This document shows, in pieces, positions 25,133 to 33,284 of a stretch of DNA of 64,000 bases (positions are counted from its first letter, which is position 1; the number at the start of each line of letters is the position of its first letter). The notes below the pieces were generated by a model. The model did no database searches and was not told where the DNA came from. It was given only the letters and a program-made list of their open reading frames with translations. Origin of the DNA: UBA6663 sp044226485 (GTDB lineage Bacteria > Chloroflexota > Anaerolineae > Anaerolineales > UBA6663); NCBI GenBank assembly GCA_044226485.1, contig JBGAGY010000004.1, forward strand, positions 496,001 through 560,000. The letters run 5' to 3'. Position numbers and translations under genes: made by a program.

Positions 25133-26107
25133 TCAGGAACGACGTCGGGCCGGCGCCTCAGCCCCACACTGACGACAGAAGGCGTCCTGTTGACCCAGTG
25201 GGCGCCCACACTGCCCGCAGAAGTTCCGCCTGGCGGCGTTCACGGGCTGCGACGGCGCAGCCGTGGGTGTGACGGCGATAGGCGGCGCGGCCCTCGCTGG
25301 CGCCGCAGGGGTGCGGGTCTTGCGCCACAGCGTCGCGCCCCACCCCGCCAGGCCGACCGCGCCGATGAGGAGCCCGCCGCCCAGCCAGACGCGCCAGTCG
25401 CCGGCGTTGATCGGCGCGGCGGCCGGGGTCATCGCCGCTTCGACTACGGCAGTCGGAGCGATGGACATGGGCGGAGCTTCCTCCACCGAGAGCTCGGTCG
25501 TGGCCTTGTCGTAGTGAAGCTCAGCCGAGACGGCCTGGCCCGCCTCGAGTGCGCCAAGCGAAGCGGTGTGGTAGTTGAGACTGAGGTCGCTGCTGCCGGC
25601 CAACATCACGGGCGGCTGCCCGGTCAGGTTGCTCGCGCCGCGCGGCTCCTGGATGCGCAGAGTGGCCGCCGCGACCCGCAAATCCGAGTGCCAGGTGAAG
25701 GCGAACGAGCGGGCCTTGTCGGCGACCTTGAGGCCGGCATCGTAGTATTCCACCTGAAAGTTGGCGGTCGTCGCCTGAAGGGTGACGGCGATGGCGCCGG
25801 CATCGTCGGACGTGACGTACTGGGCATTCGTCAGCGAGCCGTCGGTTTGTTGAAGCGCGACCGCCGACGGACCGCCCGACTCGGCTGGGACATGCATGGT
25901 GATCGAGACCGGCAGGTTGACGTCCGCCGCCAGCGTGCCGCGCAGGATCACGAGCACCGACGGCCTGTCGAACTCTGGCCACAGTTCGATCGTCAGCGCG
26001 CTCAGGCTGACGTCGGCCTGAGCGGCGGCCACGTTCACGCCGCTCAGGGCCAACATCATGACCAACGCGCAACTCAGGCGCGCGAGGGTCGTCAGCCGGG
26101 CCGTCAT
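25133..26107 (-). CDS. Secreted-domain membrane protein with C-terminal zinc ribbon
   Basis: The protein has 324 residues with a signal peptide (about 1-30), two beta-rich extracytoplasmic regions (roughly 35-215), a membrane helix near 238-260, a Pro/Ala linker and a C-terminal zinc ribbon, FCGQCGRPLG...FCRQCG, which should be cytosolic. Such architecture could couple an external sensor domain to an internal partner, or the protein may assist cytochrome assembly. No family is recognised. Its ATG at 26107 overlaps the stop of the 36-heme cytochrome as TGATG and is preceded by GAGGTGGAG; an in-frame TTG one codon upstream is less likely. Confidence 0.7.
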   Translation of the reverse strand: MTARLTTLARLSCALVMMLALSGVNVAAAQADVSLSALTIELWPEFDRPSVLVILRGTLAADVNLPVSITMHVPAESGGPSAVALQQTDGSLTNAQYVTSDDAGAIAVTLQATTANFQVEYYDAGLKVADKARSFAFTWHSDLRVAAATLRIQEPRGASNLTGQPPVMLAGSSDLSLNYHTASLGALEAGQAVSAELHYDKATTELSVEEAPPMSIAPTAVVEAAMTPAAAPINAGDWRVWLGGGLLIGAVGLAGWGATLWRKTRTPAAPARAAPPIAVTPTAAPSQPVNAARRNFCGQCGRPLGQQDAFCRQCGAEAPARRRS

Positions 26108-28956
26108 CAATCTCCACCTCGGCCGTCAGCATGGCACTTGATGCAGTTGCCGTCGTAGTCGCGGACCTCACGGTGCTTGCGCGTCATCTGATCCGATGCG
26201 TGACACGAGTCGCACGACCAGCCGCTGTAGTTGTTGCCCGGATGGCAGCTCGCGCAGTTGGCCCCGTGGTGGTTCTGCGGGAAGGTGTGATTGAAGCTGG
26301 CGTTGTGCCAGTTGCCCGTGTCGGTGTGGCACGAGTTGCAGGCGCCGGGGAAGTGATTGGCCGGCGGCTGATGGCAGGTCGAGCAGTCGGCGTTGCCGAT
26401 GCCGCTGTGGTTGAAGGTCGCGTTCTTCCAGTTCGTCGTGTCGGTATGGCAGGCGTTGCAGGCGCCAGCGTAGTGGTTGGCGGGCGCTCGGCCGGCGTGG
26501 CAGGCCGAGCAGTCGGTGCTGCCGATCGTCGAGTGGTTGAACGACGCATTGCGCCAGTTGCCCGTATCGGTATGGCAGGCATTGCAGGCGCCGCCGTAGT
26601 GGTTGGCCGGCTTGCGGTTGGCATGGCAGGCCGAGCAGTCGGTGCCGCCGATGGTCGAGTGGTTGAACACCGCGTTCTTCCAGTTGCTCGTATCGGTGTG
26701 GCAGGCGTTGCACGCGCCGGCGTAGTGGTTGGCAGGCTTGCGGTTGGCATGGCAGGCCGAGCAGTCAGTGCCGCCGATCGTCGCGTGGTTGAACACCGCG
26801 TTTTTCCAGTTGCTCGTGTCGGTGTGGCAGGCGTTGCAGGCCCCGGCATAGTGGTTAGCCGGCTTCCGGTTCGCATGACAGGCCGAGCAATCGGTGCTCC
26901 CGATCGTCCCGTGGTTGAACTTGGCGTTCTTCCAGTTGGTCGTGTCGGTATGGCACGAGCTGCAGGCACCGGCGTAGTGATTGGCCGGCTTCTTGCTCGC
27001 ATGGCAGGCCGCGCAGTCCTGCCCGCCCATGTTGCTGTGGTTGAAGCTCGCGTTCTTCCAGTTGCCGGTGTCGGTGTGGCAGGTGCGGCACGCGCCCGGA
27101 TAGTGACCGGCCGGCTTATTGCTGGCATGGCAGGTCTCGCAACCCGCGTTGCCGATCGTGCCGTGGTTGAAGCTCGCGTTCTTCCAGTTGGTCGTGTCGG
27201 TGTGGCAGGTCGAGCAGGCGCCGGGGTAGTGGTTGGCCGGCTTCTTGCTCGCATGGCAGGCCGCGCAGTCCTGCCCGCCCATGTTGCTGTGGTTGAAGTT
27301 CGCGTTCTTCCAGTTGCCCGTGTCGGTGTGGCACGTGCGGCACGCGCCCGGGTAGTGACCGGCCGGCTTGTCGCTGGCATGGCAGCTCTCACAGGTCGCG
27401 TTGCCGATCGTGCTGTGGTCGAAGCTCGCGTTCCGCCAGTTGCCGGTGTCTTTGTGGCAGGTCGCGCAGGCGCCAGGGAAGTGATTGGCGGGCTTGCGCG
27501 CGATGTGGCAGGCCGCGCAGTCGTACGCGCCCATGTTGGCGTGGTTGAAGCTGGCCTTCTTCCAGTTGGTCGTGTCGGTATGGCACGTGCGGCACGAGCC
27601 CGGGTAGTGGTTGGCCGGCTTATCGCCGGCATGGCAGGTGCTGCAGTCGGCCGTGCCGATCACGCTGTGATCGAAGCGCACCTTCGACCAGTTGCCGGTG
27701 TCGATGTGGCAGCGAGCGCAGGGCGCGGGCCAGTGGCCGGCGGGCGCCTTGTGGCAGGTCGCGCAATCAGCGGCGCCGATGACGCTGTGGTTGAACACCC
27801 AGTTGCTCCACTTGTCGGTCTTGTGGCAGAGCGCGCACTGGCCCTGATAGTGATTCGCGGGCTTGTCCTTGGTGTGGCAGCTCGCGCAATCGGTCAGGCC
27901 CGTGTGATCGAAGTGCACGGGGAACCAGGCGGCCGTGAGGTGGCAGGTCGAGCACTGACCGTTGTAGTGGTTGGCCGGCTTGTCCTTGGTGTGGCAGCTG
28001 ATGCAGTTCGTCAGACCGGTGTGGTTGAAATTCGCCGGGCGCCAGGCGCGGGTCGTATGGCACGACGAGCACTGGCCCTCATAGTGGTTGGCGGGCTTGT
28101 CCTTGGTGTGACAGCTAGCGCAATCCGTGAAGCCTGTGTGATTGAAGATGGCAGGCTTCCAGCCGCTGGCGGTGTGGCAGCTCGCGCACTCGCCCGGGAA
28201 GTGCGGGTCGGGCGCGTCGGGAGCATGGCAGGCCGAACACTCGCGCGGCGTGCCTGAGTACACGGCGCCGGCGTGGCAGCCATCGCACGAGACGTTGGCA
28301 TGCTTGCCCACCAGGGGGAAGAAGTCGTGAGGGCCGGCCGTCGCCATGGGCGGGAAGGGAACGCCGTGCGCGGCCACGGCCCGAGCGGCCGCCGTCGGGG
28401 TCACGGCCGGTCCGGCGCCGGTGTTGATGATGCGCCGCAAGGCCTCGCCGATCGGTCGTTGGGTGGAGCCGTTCTGATCGGCCTCGACGGCGGCCACGAT
28501 CGCATGGGCCTTCATCACCGCCGCCGCATACGCGCGTGGATCCGTCGAAGGCACGACGCTGAGACGGCGCAGCACTTCTTCATAGCGGGCCACGCTCATC
28601 GACAGGCGCTGGCGCAAGCGCCCGCGGGTCTCGTCAGGGGCCGCATCCACGGCCGCGACGGCACGATCCAGCGCGAGATCCGCGGCAGCCAGGATGGCGC
28701 CCTCCACGTCCTGGCCGGATCGGTCCTCGAGGTCGGCGATATGCTGGTCGAAGTCATCGAGCAGCCAGTCGGCCAATGCCGTCGGATCCTGGATGGTCTG
28801 GAGGCGAAGGCCGGAGGCCCAATCCTGCACAGGGTAGAGCAAGTCGCCCGGCACAAAGGGCTCCGCCAGAGCGATGCCGGCCAACGACGCGCCGCCCGCA
28901 AAGACCACGGCGATCGAGAGGATGAGAAACCACGTGAGGCGTTGTCGGATCAACAT
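26107..28956 (-). CDS. Giant multiheme cytochrome c with 36 CXXCH sites
   Basis: The protein has 949 residues. It begins with a membrane/signal segment (1-31) and a helical domain (about 32-165) resembling DUF5667. From Cys224 to His942 I count 36 CXXCH motifs, one per 20 residues. Most belong to a 42-residue diheme unit: CSACHANRKPANHY, then GACNACHTDTSNWKNA, then FNH. The NHY/GHY and FNH histidines supply two spare His per unit, matching bis-His ligation for both hemes. Residues about 470-690 show an 84-residue tetraheme super-repeat, and about 690-860 a simpler 42-residue one. Such a chain would work as a molecular wire on or beyond the membrane. It sits in the middle of the operon, 3 nt after the FAD oxidoreductase. 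Confidence 0.95.
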   Translation of the reverse strand: MLIRQRLTWFLILSIAVVFAGGASLAGIALAEPFVPGDLLYPVQDWASGLRLQTIQDPTALADWLLDDFDQHIADLEDRSGQDVEGAILAAADLALDRAVAAVDAAPDETRGRLRQRLSMSVARYEEVLRRLSVVPSTDPRAYAAAVMKAHAIVAAVEADQNGSTQRPIGEALRRIINTGAGPAVTPTAAARAVAAHGVPFPPMATAGPHDFFPLVGKHANVSCDGCHAGAVYSGTPRECSACHAPDAPDPHFPGECASCHTASGWKPAIFNHTGFTDCASCHTKDKPANHYEGQCSSCHTTRAWRPANFNHTGLTNCISCHTKDKPANHYNGQCSTCHLTAAWFPVHFDHTGLTDCASCHTKDKPANHYQGQCALCHKTDKWSNWVFNHSVIGAADCATCHKAPAGHWPAPCARCHIDTGNWSKVRFDHSVIGTADCSTCHAGDKPANHYPGSCRTCHTDTTNWKKASFNHANMGAYDCAACHIARKPANHFPGACATCHKDTGNWRNASFDHSTIGNATCESCHASDKPAGHYPGACRTCHTDTGNWKNANFNHSNMGGQDCAACHASKKPANHYPGACSTCHTDTTNWKNASFNHGTIGNAGCETCHASNKPAGHYPGACRTCHTDTGNWKNASFNHSNMGGQDCAACHASKKPANHYAGACSSCHTDTTNWKNAKFNHGTIGSTDCSACHANRKPANHYAGACNACHTDTSNWKNAVFNHATIGGTDCSACHANRKPANHYAGACNACHTDTSNWKNAVFNHSTIGGTDCSACHANRKPANHYGGACNACHTDTGNWRNASFNHSTIGSTDCSACHAGRAPANHYAGACNACHTDTTNWKNATFNHSGIGNADCSTCHQPPANHFPGACNSCHTDTGNWHNASFNHTFPQNHHGANCASCHPGNNYSGWSCDSCHASDQMTRKHREVRDYDGNCIKCHADGRGGD
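26380..27680 (-). repeat. Tandem 126-bp coding repeats within the 36-heme gene
   Basis: Successive 126-bp units (42 codons) encode the diheme module. Neighbouring units such as those near 26580-26830 are almost identical at the protein level and differ mainly at third codon positions. A 252-bp higher-order period is visible around 26890-27540. This fits repeated unequal crossover followed by silent drift. Edges are approximate. Confidence 0.8.
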
Positions 28957-28959
28957 GGA

Positions 28960-30339
28960 TTACTCCCAGACGCCCTGATGGACCGTCGTCGCATATTCCG
29001 GCGACCGTCGCATCTTGGCCAGCCTCCAGAACCTCAGCAGCCTGTCGGTGAGCTCAGGACCGCCGTGGTCGAGGTCGGCGCGCAAAGGGCTCAGATCGAT
29101 GCCCCACTCGATCAAGTCGCGTAGAGGATCCGCCAGGGTCTGCTGGCCCATCACGAGCGCGCCCACCAGTCGGTCGCCGGCCAGCACCAGGCGAAGCGAA
29201 TTGGTGCCCACAGCGGACCAGGCGCTCGCGTAAGCATGCGGTGTGCTCTCCCAGACTTCAGACGAGCCGCGCGAGATGTGTTGAACGATCTCGGGCTCGG
29301 CGACTTCACGACCGCCGCCCAGCTGACCCATGGCTGTGATATGCAGACCAAAGAGCAGACAGGCATTGAAAGGAATGCCCTTGACGTAGGCGAACCGCTT
29401 CGACGGATCCACCGTCGTCATGTTTCGGCCCGCGATGCGCCCGGCGGCGACGGCGCTCGGCCACAGTGAGTCGAGCGTGTAGCGCTCGGTCCAGCGGTCC
29501 CACACCTGCGCGCAGTCGCCGGCCGCGTAGATGCCCGGCACCACGGTCTCGAGGTATTCGTTGACCAGGATGCCCTTATCGACCGAGATGCCGGTGTCGT
29601 GCACCAGCTTGATCTGAGGCTTGACGCCGATGCCTGCCCCGACCAGATCGCACTGGAGGACTTCGCCCGTGTTCAGGCGCACGCCTGTGACTCGCCCGTT
29701 CTTGTCGCCGATCAACTCGGAGACTTCGCTGCGGAAGTGGATGTGGACGCCGTGTTCCGTCATGCGCTCGGCCATCGCGCGCGACTCGCTCTCGTTGAAG
29801 ACGGCGCTCCACACCGTGTCTTTTCGCACGAGGAAGTGCGTCTCGACCTTGTGGTGAAGCAACCCCTCGACCAGCTCGAAGGCCGTGATGCCGCCCCCCA
29901 CCACGACGGCCCGCCGGGCGCGCTTGGCGCGCCGCAGCAGATCGCGCGTGCCATCGAGCGTGTCGAGGTACACGACGCCGTCGAGATCATGCCCTGGATA
30001 CGGGAGCGGAACCGCGCGCGCCCCGGTCGCGATCAGGAGGCGGTCGTAGGGCAATCGCCGGCCGTCGCTCAGTTCCAGCTGGTGGTGGGCCACGTCGACG
30101 TGCGCCGCTGCGCCTTGGACGACGTTGAAGTTGTTCGCGCGATACCACTCGGGTTGACGAGCGATCACCTGCCGATCCGGGATCTCGTTGATGACCACGT
30201 ACGCCAGGCCGGGTCGCGAATACATCGGGTGCTTCTCGGCATTGACGATCGTCACTTCGGCCTGGGGATCCGCCTCGCGGATTTCCTCGGCCGCCGTCAC
30301 GCCAGCGGCGCCGTTTCCGACGATGAGGTAACGGGTCAT
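28960..30339 (-). CDS. FAD/NAD(P)-binding oxidoreductase
   Basis: This 459-residue flavoprotein belongs to the pyridine nucleotide-disulfide fold. The FAD site is GNGAAGVTAAEEI (8-20), the NAD(P) site VVVGGGITAFELVEGL (about 145-160), and the FAD end signature GIYAAGDCAQVWD near 290. It lacks the redox-active CxxxxC of disulfide reductases and most resembles NirB-like or rubredoxin/ferredoxin-reductase-type enzymes. It follows the ferredoxin gene with an ATGA overlap, so an NAD(P)H-FAD-ferredoxin relay is likely. Its presence inside a cytochrome operon suggests a cytosolic entry or exit for electrons. No signal peptide is present. Confidence 0.85.
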   Translation of the reverse strand: MTRYLIVGNGAAGVTAAEEIREADPQAEVTIVNAEKHPMYSRPGLAYVVINEIPDRQVIARQPEWYRANNFNVVQGAAAHVDVAHHQLELSDGRRLPYDRLLIATGARAVPLPYPGHDLDGVVYLDTLDGTRDLLRRAKRARRAVVVGGGITAFELVEGLLHHKVETHFLVRKDTVWSAVFNESESRAMAERMTEHGVHIHFRSEVSELIGDKNGRVTGVRLNTGEVLQCDLVGAGIGVKPQIKLVHDTGISVDKGILVNEYLETVVPGIYAAGDCAQVWDRWTERYTLDSLWPSAVAAGRIAGRNMTTVDPSKRFAYVKGIPFNACLLFGLHITAMGQLGGGREVAEPEIVQHISRGSSEVWESTPHAYASAWSAVGTNSLRLVLAGDRLVGALVMGQQTLADPLRDLIEWGIDLSPLRADLDHGGPELTDRLLRFWRLAKMRRSPEYATTVHQGVWE

Positions 30340-30662
30340 GCTTTCTCCCCGAAGAACTCGGCCATCAACGCGTCGAGTTCGACGGTGTTGACGCCGTCAA
30401 GGCGGCTCGCGGGCCGCGTCCAGCGGAGCGTGCCGCGCGGACAAACCTCGACGCATTTACCGCATTGCACACAGCGCAGATCGTCGACGATGTGGCCGCG
30501 GCAGGCGTAGTCGCGCACCGGGATGCCGACCGGGCAGTTGAACCCGCACACGCCGCACTGCACGCAGCGAGTTGGGTCAGGGGTGACGTGCGCGTCAGGA
30601 GACGGCGCCGCGTAACTGTTCGGTTCAAGTCGACGTCCGAAAATGCGTTGCAGGAGGCTCAT
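30336..30662 (-). CDS. 2x[4Fe-4S] ferredoxin-like protein
   Basis: The protein has 108 residues with two complete cluster motifs: CVQCGVCGFNCP (about 33-44) and CVQCGKCVEVCP (about 64-75). The spacer between them is longer than in small clostridial ferredoxins and contains an additional Cys (YACRGH). There is no signal peptide or helix, so it acts in the cytosol, probably as a partner of the FAD oxidoreductase whose start it overlaps. Its own ATG overlaps the 18-heme cytochrome stop (ATGA). It may bridge soluble reductant and the membrane cytochrome b. Confidence 0.85.
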   Translation of the reverse strand: MSLLQRIFGRRLEPNSYAAPSPDAHVTPDPTRCVQCGVCGFNCPVGIPVRDYACRGHIVDDLRCVQCGKCVEVCPRGTLRWTRPASRLDGVNTVELDALMAEFFGEKA

Positions 30663-32137
30663 GGTTTCTCCTTGCCATCCGTCAGGCCGAGCGGATGGCA
30701 GGCCATGCAGTCCGCCAGTTCCGTGGCCGTCAGGTTGAGCGCGGCATGCGCCTTGGTCATGTCATCTTGGACGTGGCACTCGGCACAGGTGTATGCGACG
30801 TAGCTCTGCGTATGGCACGAGGCACAGGCGATCTCGCCTTTGCCGCCATGGTCGAGCGGGAAGTTGTGTCGGGTCAGCTGCGCCGGCGCCCAGGCCGACG
30901 TCGTGTGGCAGGCGTCGCACTGCAAGCCGAAGACGCCGGCGTGAATGGCAGGTTCGCTGTGGCACCCCGAGCAGGCGTTCGGCGTGCCGCGGAAGACCTG
31001 CTCCTTGTGGCACGACGCACAGTCGACGCCGGCGTGCGCGCCGTCGAGGACGAACACTTTGGCGTGATCGAAGCCCGTCATATTGCCGGCGCCGTTGTGG
31101 CAGCTGGCGCAGTTCGGGCCGTACTTGCCGACGTGCTCGGCCATGAAGGTCTGATCGTGGTTGCCGTGGCAATCCGCGCAGGTCTGATCGCTTGTCGCGA
31201 AGTCGCCGGTCTTCGAGCCCGCATGACAGCCCGCACAGGTGAGCGCCGCCCCGGCGAAGTCCTTGGCGTGGTTCATCAACGAGAACGCCGTCTGGCCGTG
31301 GTTGAAGGCCGGCCGGTCGCCGAGCTTGGCCGGCTTCCAGTTGTCCGGCGTGTGGCAGGCCGCACAATCGGTCTCTGCGAAGGCGCCCTTGTGCACATCG
31401 GGCTCTTCGTGGCACGACGCGCAATCCGTCGGCGTGTCGGCGGCCGGCACCTGCGGCGTGTGGCAGCCGGCGCAGTCGACCTGCGCGTGCTGGCCCTCGA
31501 GCGCGAAGGTCGTCTGGCTGTGGTCGAAGCCCGAGGTCTTGTCGACGCCGTCGTGGCAGTCGACGCAGGCCGGGCCGAAGGCCTTGACGTGATCCGCCAT
31601 GAAGCTCTTGTCGTGGCCGCCGTGGCAGTTCACGCACGAAGCCGGCTCGAACGAAAACGTCAGGCCGGTGTGGCAGTTCTCGCAGGCAAGCGCCGCGTTG
31701 TCGTAACCGACGACGTGGTGCGCCAGCGAGAAACCCAGGACGGCGTGATCGAAAGTCTGAATGGCATGGGCGTTGGCGTCGAAATCGCGCCCACGGTGAT
31801 CGGGGTGGCAGGCCCCGCAGCGGCCCGCCTGCGCGGCGTCCAGCTTGCCGTGAAGGCCGGTCGCCGTCCGGCGCTCGTTGGCCTGCACCGTGTGACATAC
31901 CTCGCATCGTTCGGCCGTGATGCCGACGCCGGCTTCATGGCACTGGGTGCAATCGTTCTCGAACTCGGCGTGCGACGCAAAGCCCTTGAGCGGTTGCCCT
32001 TCGGCGTAAACCGTCAAGGCTCCCGGGCTGAAGATCGCGCCACCCGACAGCAACACCGCGATGATGATGCCGAGGATGAGGAGCGCCCCACCCAGGCATC
32101 CCAGCGGCGAAAACAGCGGGTGCGCGGTGCGATTCAT
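30659..32137 (-). CDS. Multiheme cytochrome c with 18 CXXCH sites
   Basis: The protein has 492 residues: one N-terminal anchor helix (about 12-34), then 18 CXXCH motifs from Cys63 to His481. Recurrent blocks such as GFDHAKxxFxLxGxHAxVDC and the xxxCASCHxEPDVHKGxF type resemble cytochrome c3/c7-like and doubled-CXXCH families, in which the FDH and GxH histidines act as distal ligands. It differs in repeat type from the 36-heme protein. The ATG overlaps the cytochrome b stop (ATGA), so the two probably form a membrane complex, with quinol electrons passing from the b-type subunit into this heme chain. Confidence 0.93.
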   Translation of the reverse strand: MNRTAHPLFSPLGCLGGALLILGIIIAVLLSGGAIFSPGALTVYAEGQPLKGFASHAEFENDCTQCHEAGVGITAERCEVCHTVQANERRTATGLHGKLDAAQAGRCGACHPDHRGRDFDANAHAIQTFDHAVLGFSLAHHVVGYDNAALACENCHTGLTFSFEPASCVNCHGGHDKSFMADHVKAFGPACVDCHDGVDKTSGFDHSQTTFALEGQHAQVDCAGCHTPQVPAADTPTDCASCHEEPDVHKGAFAETDCAACHTPDNWKPAKLGDRPAFNHGQTAFSLMNHAKDFAGAALTCAGCHAGSKTGDFATSDQTCADCHGNHDQTFMAEHVGKYGPNCASCHNGAGNMTGFDHAKVFVLDGAHAGVDCASCHKEQVFRGTPNACSGCHSEPAIHAGVFGLQCDACHTTSAWAPAQLTRHNFPLDHGGKGEIACASCHTQSYVAYTCAECHVQDDMTKAHAALNLTATELADCMACHPLGLTDGKEKP

Positions 32138-32949
32138 TTCATCAACCCCGCGCCGAAGAAGATCTCGGCCGCCACATGGATGAAGACCGAGCCGAACAGC
32201 GCGACGCCCATCGGCACGTGTGCGACGTGCCAGTAGCTCAGCAGACGCTTGGCCGCCTGCATCATGCGCAATTGACGTTCACGATCGCGTCGGGTCTTGA
32301 GCAACCGCTCGATCCCGTCGAGCTTGACCTGTTCGGTGCGTTCGATCACCCGGATCTTGGACCGCAGCCCCTGGCGATAAAGCCAGTCGTCGAGCCCGCG
32401 CGACAGGACGAGCGCCCAGTCGCTGCGCTGGCGACGCTGGCGCGCGCCGTCAGCGGCCACGAGTTGCTGAACCGCCGGCGACAACTGGCCCGTGGCCTCG
32501 AGCACCGCCTGCTGCGCGCGTTCGATTGCGCGCGCCAGATCGACCGCCGACACCTCCACACCCGCCAGCGAGCGCGGGATGGCCGTGTACAGGTAGCGAC
32601 CAAGGAAGCCGCTGCCGACGACGATGGCCGTCAGAACCATGGTCACGCCGGCCAGGCCGCGGAACTGAAAGGCCGTGTGAGCCAGCACCAGGAAGGGGCC
32701 GACGATGCCGGTGAAGATGTGCGCCGACAACCAGTAACGCACTGGGCCGGCCCAACGCAGCAGGTTCGTGCGCTTGCGCAGGCTGTAGAAGACCTCGGTG
32801 AAGACCATGAGGATGGTGCCGGCGATGCCGATCAGGTGACCGATTGGGTTCCCGCCGCTGGGTTCCGTCAGGAGCGCATAAGCGACATAACCGCCGCTGA
32901 GGCCCAGGCAGACCACCAGACTCGCGATCAACTCACGGGAGTCATCCAT
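32134..32949 (-). CDS. Membrane b-type cytochrome (putative quinone-reacting subunit)
   Basis: The protein has 271 residues and about five membrane helices. Histidines placed inside helices, His38, His77, His91, His241, His244 and His258, are candidates for two or three heme b groups. A soluble, charged insert of about 100 residues (125-230) sits between helices 4 and 5. I cannot place it in a named family; the layout recalls cytochrome b561 or NapC-partner membrane subunits. It is the first gene of the unit, with AGGGAG before the ATG at 32949, and couples by ATGA to the 18-heme cytochrome. The heme-b role is inferred from the His pattern and context. Confidence 0.72.
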   Translation of the reverse strand: MDDSRELIASLVVCLGLSGGYVAYALLTEPSGGNPIGHLIGIAGTILMVFTEVFYSLRKRTNLLRWAGPVRYWLSAHIFTGIVGPFLVLAHTAFQFRGLAGVTMVLTAIVVGSGFLGRYLYTAIPRSLAGVEVSAVDLARAIERAQQAVLEATGQLSPAVQQLVAADGARQRRQRSDWALVLSRGLDDWLYRQGLRSKIRVIERTEQVKLDGIERLLKTRRDRERQLRMMQAAKRLLSYWHVAHVPMGVALFGSVFIHVAAEIFFGAGLMK

Positions 32950-33284
32950 GATTGGAGCTCCCTTTCACCGACAGATTCCGCATGCTTGACCTCGTGGTGG
33001 GCGCCCAGTTGCGCCCGGTGTTCGGCTGAAGGGGTAAAACCATTGGCCGGCAACGCGATCCGGCCCACCCCGCTGGTATTTAGTGGGTTTCAACTGCGAG
33101 AGGTTACGGCAACGGCAGGAGTAAATCCACCTTTTCAGTATAAATTCTGAAGGAACGCAGATAACCAATTACAAACGTCAACCTGGGGATTTGAGTGAGG
33201 TTAGCGACCCGAGGCAAAACGGGCGGTTCGCAGACGAACCCTGCGACCGCCCGTCAGAGTGAGGTTTGTGGATGAGGTTGACGT
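32950..33284. other. Upstream region of the cytochrome operon
   Basis: No gene is supported in this stretch. On the minus strand a TATACT hexamer at about 33136-33141 lies in an AT-rich patch (33125-33175) and is the best -10 candidate for the operon; no matching -35 stands out. That would leave a leader of about 180 nt before the ATG at 32949. The right end holds the terminator at 33219-33254. Confidence 0.4.
33219..33254 (-). terminator. Intrinsic terminator of the NHL-repeat gene
   Basis: ACGGGCGGTTCGCAG (33219-33233) pairs with CTGCGACCGCCCGT (33241-33254) with one bulge. On the minus strand TTTTG follows. It lies 31 nt past the stop at 33285 and insulates the cytochrome operon promoter. 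Confidence 0.75.

Noticed and set aside
26131..28257. A 708-codon open frame on the plus strand, opposite the 36-heme cytochrome
   Set aside because: It is the Val/Ala/Gly-rich mirror of the CXXCH repeats and matches no family; the minus-strand gene explains the DNA.
30695..32236. A 513-codon open frame on the plus strand, opposite the 18-heme cytochrome
   Set aside because: It is an antisense shadow of the heme repeats.
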